Source: Promethearchaeota archaeon (lineage in GTDB: Archaea; Asgardarchaeota; Lokiarchaeia; Sigynarchaeales; SOKP01). Taken from it: a stretch of 64,000 nucleotides of DNA. Shown here piece after piece: positions 61,403-64,000 of the stretch (the first letter of the stretch is position 1; every line of letters begins with the position of its first letter). The stretch is from positions 8,334-72,333 of the forward strand of contig JABXKC010000019.1 of the NCBI GenBank assembly GCA_013375495.1, read 5' to 3'. A program made the translations under genes and the position numbers. The notes under the pieces were generated by a model. It was not told the origin of the DNA. It did no database searches and saw only the letters and a list, made by a program, of their open reading frames with translations.

Positions 61403-62827
61403 TTACTCAAGCTCAAAATCTTCGCATAAATCATCGTGAATGATGTTAATGGCATTAATTACATCCTTTCTATCTATAACTAATGAGAGATTTAATTCTT
61501 CAGTACTTTGAGTCAACGCCTTTACATGGATATTTTTTTTCTCTAAAGCTTGAAAGATTTTGGCTTTGGTTAAATTCTCTAATATTTTAAAACCAGTTAT
61601 ATTGATGATGGCTACCTCTTCAGATTTGATTTCAAAAAAGTCAGAAAAATACCCTGAATTGTATAACGCTTCAACTGCTCTCTTGGATTCTTTTTCTTTT
61701 ACAATATATGATGTACTAATTTCAGAGGCACTTTGAGCCACTAAAGAGACACTTATCTCATTTTTACTCATAACCTTAAAAATCCTTCCTAAAACTCCCG
61801 GAACATCAACTAAACTACCTGAAATAATGGTGATGATTACAGCATCTTCTACTGTAGAAATTCCTTTGATCTCGTTTTTATCGGTGTGCTCTGAGATTTC
61901 GGTAAACTCAACTTTTTCTAAAGGTTTGTTAAAATTTCTTAGTTCAAGAGGTATTTTTTTCTTCTCGATTGCTTCAAGGCATTTAGGATGGAGTATTTTA
62001 GCACCAAAATTGGCTATATGTTTAGCTTCTTTGTAATCTAAGTTTCTAATAAGATTTGAGTGTGGTATGTATTTTGGATTAATAGCCAACAAACCATCTA
62101 CGTCCTTCCACAAGATTACTTTAATATTTTTCTCTTCTGCAGTCTCATATATTGAATGGGCAAGAATTGTAGCTGAGTAATCGGAGCCACCTCTCCCTAA
62201 AGTGGTAGTATACCCAATTTTATTTCTTCCTATGAATCCCGTTATACATATAATTGTATCTTTCTTAGGATTTTCTAGTAGAGGTATCAATAGTTTCTGT
62301 ACCCGCTGATTTGTAAATTCGTAGTAGGGATAAGCGTTGTTAAACTCGTCATTCGTAATAATTAACTTATTTGCAGGAATATATACTGAATCTAATCCCT
62401 TACTTAAGATATATTGATTTAGTATATATGTTGATAAAATTTCCCCAAAACTTAAGATATAATCTTGGTAATAGGGTTCCAATCCAAATTCTTTAATATC
62501 AGCAAATGTGTCTTCTAATTCGCTAAGTTTTTCGTCAACCCAAAGTTTTGCTTTTATGTATTGTTCTGAATCCTCCTCGAAGATTTGTTCTATGGTACTA
62601 AAATGCTTATTTTCTAATATTGCCATATTGTCATCAAGAACTTTTGAATTGTTGACATTATGAGCTGTGTTAAGTAGTAAATCTGTTATCCCATTAAATG
62701 CTGAGGCGACAATTATTTTTTTAGCATTTTTATATATATTTAAAATATCGAGGATTTTATTAAAAGCGCTCTTGTCTATTAAACAGCTTCCACCAAATTT
62801 CATGATTACAGTTGTCAAAACATACAC
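61403..62827 (-). CDS. Aspartate kinase
   Basis: 474 residues. Phosphorylates aspartate, the first step to lysine, threonine and methionine. IMKFGGSCLIDKSAF is the kinase start (KFGGS), TTLGRGGSDYSATILAHS binds ATP/aspartate, and VILWKDVDGLLAINPKYIPH is conserved. Two ACT domains follow (AVIITIISGSLVDVPGVLGR; VAIINITGFKILENLTKAKI), indicating allosteric feedback. The ATG at 62827 follows AGGTG by one base, as for selD; ATG 62803 at MKFGG is the alternative. The rest of the pathway is not in the window. Confidence 0.93.
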   Translation of the reverse strand: MYVLTTVIMKFGGSCLIDKSAFNKILDILNIYKNAKKIIVASAFNGITDLLLNTAHNVNNSKVLDDNMAILENKHFSTIEQIFEEDSEQYIKAKLWVDEKLSELEDTFADIKEFGLEPYYQDYILSFGEILSTYILNQYILSKGLDSVYIPANKLIITNDEFNNAYPYYEFTNQRVQKLLIPLLENPKKDTIICITGFIGRNKIGYTTTLGRGGSDYSATILAHSIYETAEEKNIKVILWKDVDGLLAINPKYIPHSNLIRNLDYKEAKHIANFGAKILHPKCLEAIEKKKIPLELRNFNKPLEKVEFTEISEHTDKNEIKGISTVEDAVIITIISGSLVDVPGVLGRIFKVMSKNEISVSLVAQSASEISTSYIVKEKESKRAVEALYNSGYFSDFFEIKSEEVAIINITGFKILENLTKAKIFQALEKKNIHVKALTQSTEELNLSLVIDRKDVINAINIIHDDLCEDFELE

Positions 62828-62967
62828 CTAAAAAACAAATTTTCTTAAGAAAACTTAATTCTCTAAACTTTTTAAGGAAAAATAAGTAAAAAATCTTTTT
62901 ATGAATGAAAAATATTCTACATTCACTTTAGGATCTTTAATTATTCTTAAAAAGAACAGTAAGTTAT

Positions 62968-64000
62968 TTATTTCCCTAACATTTTTTCTAAGTCTTGGAT
63001 TTGTTGATCGATATTAGCTTCAATCGTTTTCAATTTCTGCTTCTTAGTTTCAAGTTCTTCAGGTGTAATTTCACCTGTAAGTTCTTTCATGTCAAAGTTT
63101 AACGACATTTTAGTAATATTAGCTTTCTTAATCCTTAAATCCATTAATGATTTTTCAATTTTGGCTTTTTGTTGTGTGTCAACAGCCCCCGAAGGAGCTT
63201 GAACTGGAGGTTTTTCTACCTTTTGCGGTAATATGGGTGGTGTTATCGAAGTTGGTGCTTTAGTAGATTTTACCGCTACCTCTTGTTCTTTAGATTTTAT
63301 AAGCTTTGTTGAACTAACAGGAACAGGAGGAGGCACTGGTTTTTTGGGAATTTCAGATGATTTATGCATTGGAATGTTAGGTTTCGTTTTTACTTTTGGT
63401 TTTTCACTTTTGCTGGGTGGTATGAAGCCTGAAGGAGTCTTTTTATTTACCAATTCTATAGGTGAAACAGGAGTAGGCATTTTAGGTACCACTGGATTTG
63501 AAACATGGGCAAACGGTGAAGTTTTTAATTTGTTTTTAGCATCTTTCGGTACAGTTGTTACGGTTTTAGGGCGTTGTTTGACCATGAAGTCTTCGGGGTT
63601 TAGATTTAAACCTACCTTAGTGTGTTGGATTTTAGGTTTGATTATAATATCGGGTTCAGAAGGTTTCTCTTCTTTCGGAATCTCTGGTTGCTTAATCACT
63701 TTTGGTGGTGAAGGCGTAACAGCCTCGATAGTATCCTTTTGTTTACTTATTGCTTCTTGATCTATAGGTTTCGTGAGAATTTCTTGTTGTTGTTCTTTTT
63801 CTACCGCATCTATTTTATTTGGAGGACCCTTTGGTGGGGGGACTGCTATGGGGATTTGCGGTTTAACTAGACTTTCAACTTTAGGAGCATCGGGCGTTGG
63901 AGGTTTCTTAAGTATGGGAGGCTCTTTTTTAGGTACGGGGGGTTCTTCTTTAGGTACGGGGGGTTCTTCTTTAGGTTTAGGGGGTTCTTCTTTAGGTTTA
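62968..64000 (-). CDS. Proline/lysine-rich protein with C-terminal helical hairpin (start beyond window)
   Basis: The frame is open to the right edge, so the N-terminus is missing; 343 residues are visible. The visible part starts with about four tandem KPKEEPP-type heptads, followed by long Pro/Lys/Ser-rich low-complexity sequence (LVKPQIPIAVPPPKGPP). The last 70 residues are a charged helical hairpin: EKSLMDLRIKKANITKMSLN, then GEITPEELETKKQKLKTIEA and QQIQDLEKMLG. The layout (Pro-rich linker, then a hairpin with Ile-Thr/Asp-x-x-x-Glu between helices) parallels the tail of the GIFT-like protein at 27636. The open antisense frame over it is a shadow. Confidence 0.65.
   Translation of the reverse strand, partial: KPKEEPPKPKEEPPVPKEEPPVPKKEPPILKKPPTPDAPKVESLVKPQIPIAVPPPKGPPNKIDAVEKEQQQEILTKPIDQEAISKQKDTIEAVTPSPPKVIKQPEIPKEEKPSEPDIIIKPKIQHTKVGLNLNPEDFMVKQRPKTVTTVPKDAKNKLKTSPFAHVSNPVVPKMPTPVSPIELVNKKTPSGFIPPSKSEKPKVKTKPNIPMHKSSEIPKKPVPPPVPVSSTKLIKSKEQEVAVKSTKAPTSITPPILPQKVEKPPVQAPSGAVDTQQKAKIEKSLMDLRIKKANITKMSLNFDMKELTGEITPEELETKKQKLKTIEANIDQQIQDLEKMLGK
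63918..64000 (-). repeat. 21-bp tandem repeats encoding a Pro-Lys-Glu heptad
   Basis: About four copies of a 21-base unit (plus strand GGTTCTTCTTTAGGT with AC/TT variants and G-runs) encode KPKEEPP-like heptads in the proline-rich gene. They continue to the window edge. Copy number is likely to vary by slippage. Confidence 0.65.

Noticed and set aside
63233..63760. 175-codon open frame on the plus strand
   Set aside because: Antisense shadow of the Pro-rich gene; the Gly/Phe/Thr composition is the reverse reading of Pro/Lys/Ser codons.
1..64000. CRISPR array, insertion sequence or prophage
   Set aside because: No regularly spaced repeats, transposase, integrase or phage structural genes were seen.

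Overview
The window is AT-rich archaeal DNA with strong Asgard (Lokiarchaeota/Promethearchaeota-type) signs. These are an eS30 ribosomal protein, a eukaryote-like E1 ubiquitin-activating enzyme and an E2 enzyme, a complete Rab/Ras-like GTPase plus two degenerate GTPase-like paralogues, longin-like, MIT-like and GIFT-like domains, a GPN-loop GTPase, intron-containing tRNAs, and selenocysteine decoding with eukaryote-like SECIS elements. The assignment rests on gene content and motifs read by eye; no database search was run.

Layout. 0-2 kb: the tail of an unidentified gene with a SECIS just after its stop, then selD with an in-frame TGA (Sec19) and its own SECIS. 2-11 kb: J-domain protein, truncated enoyl-CoA hydratase, CinA-like protein, a large ectodomain protein diverging from a winged-helix regulator, PIG-L deacetylase, an MIT-like/zinc-ribbon protein, a TPR protein, eS30 and zinc-ribbon proteins. 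11.2 kb: tRNA-Trp with a D-loop intron. 11.6-17.4 kb: two secreted paralogues, a regulator, a TPR protein and an MFS transporter. 17.5-20.4 kb: a longin-like protein and two pseudo-GTPases. 20.5-31 kb: GyrI-like protein, MFS transporter, DNA methyltransferase, GPN-loop GTPase, sugar nucleotidyltransferase, GIFT-like protein, LeuA-family synthase and FKBP isomerase. 31-44 kb: GNAT/YoaP remnant, several regulators, radical SAM enzyme, CocE hydrolase, CoiA-like nuclease, HDAC-family deacetylase, PDCD5-like protein and oxidoreductase. 44-53 kb: membrane M1 peptidase, tRNA-Tyr with two apparent introns, E2, a dehydrogenase diverging from a TetR regulator, HAD phosphatase, E1 and a subtilase. 53-64 kb: a 1640-residue 14-repeat protein, a corrinoid-protein activator, a Rab-like GTPase, aspartate kinase and a proline-rich protein running off the right edge.

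Genes working together. SelD supplies selenophosphate for selenocysteine, so it contributes to making its own active-site residue. The E1 and E2 are separate transcription units about 3 kb apart; no ubiquitin, E3 or deubiquitinase gene is visible in the window. Divergent regulator/target pairs with inverted repeats between them occur at 5.7 kb and 48.5 kb. No insertion sequence, CRISPR array, rRNA or prophage was seen.
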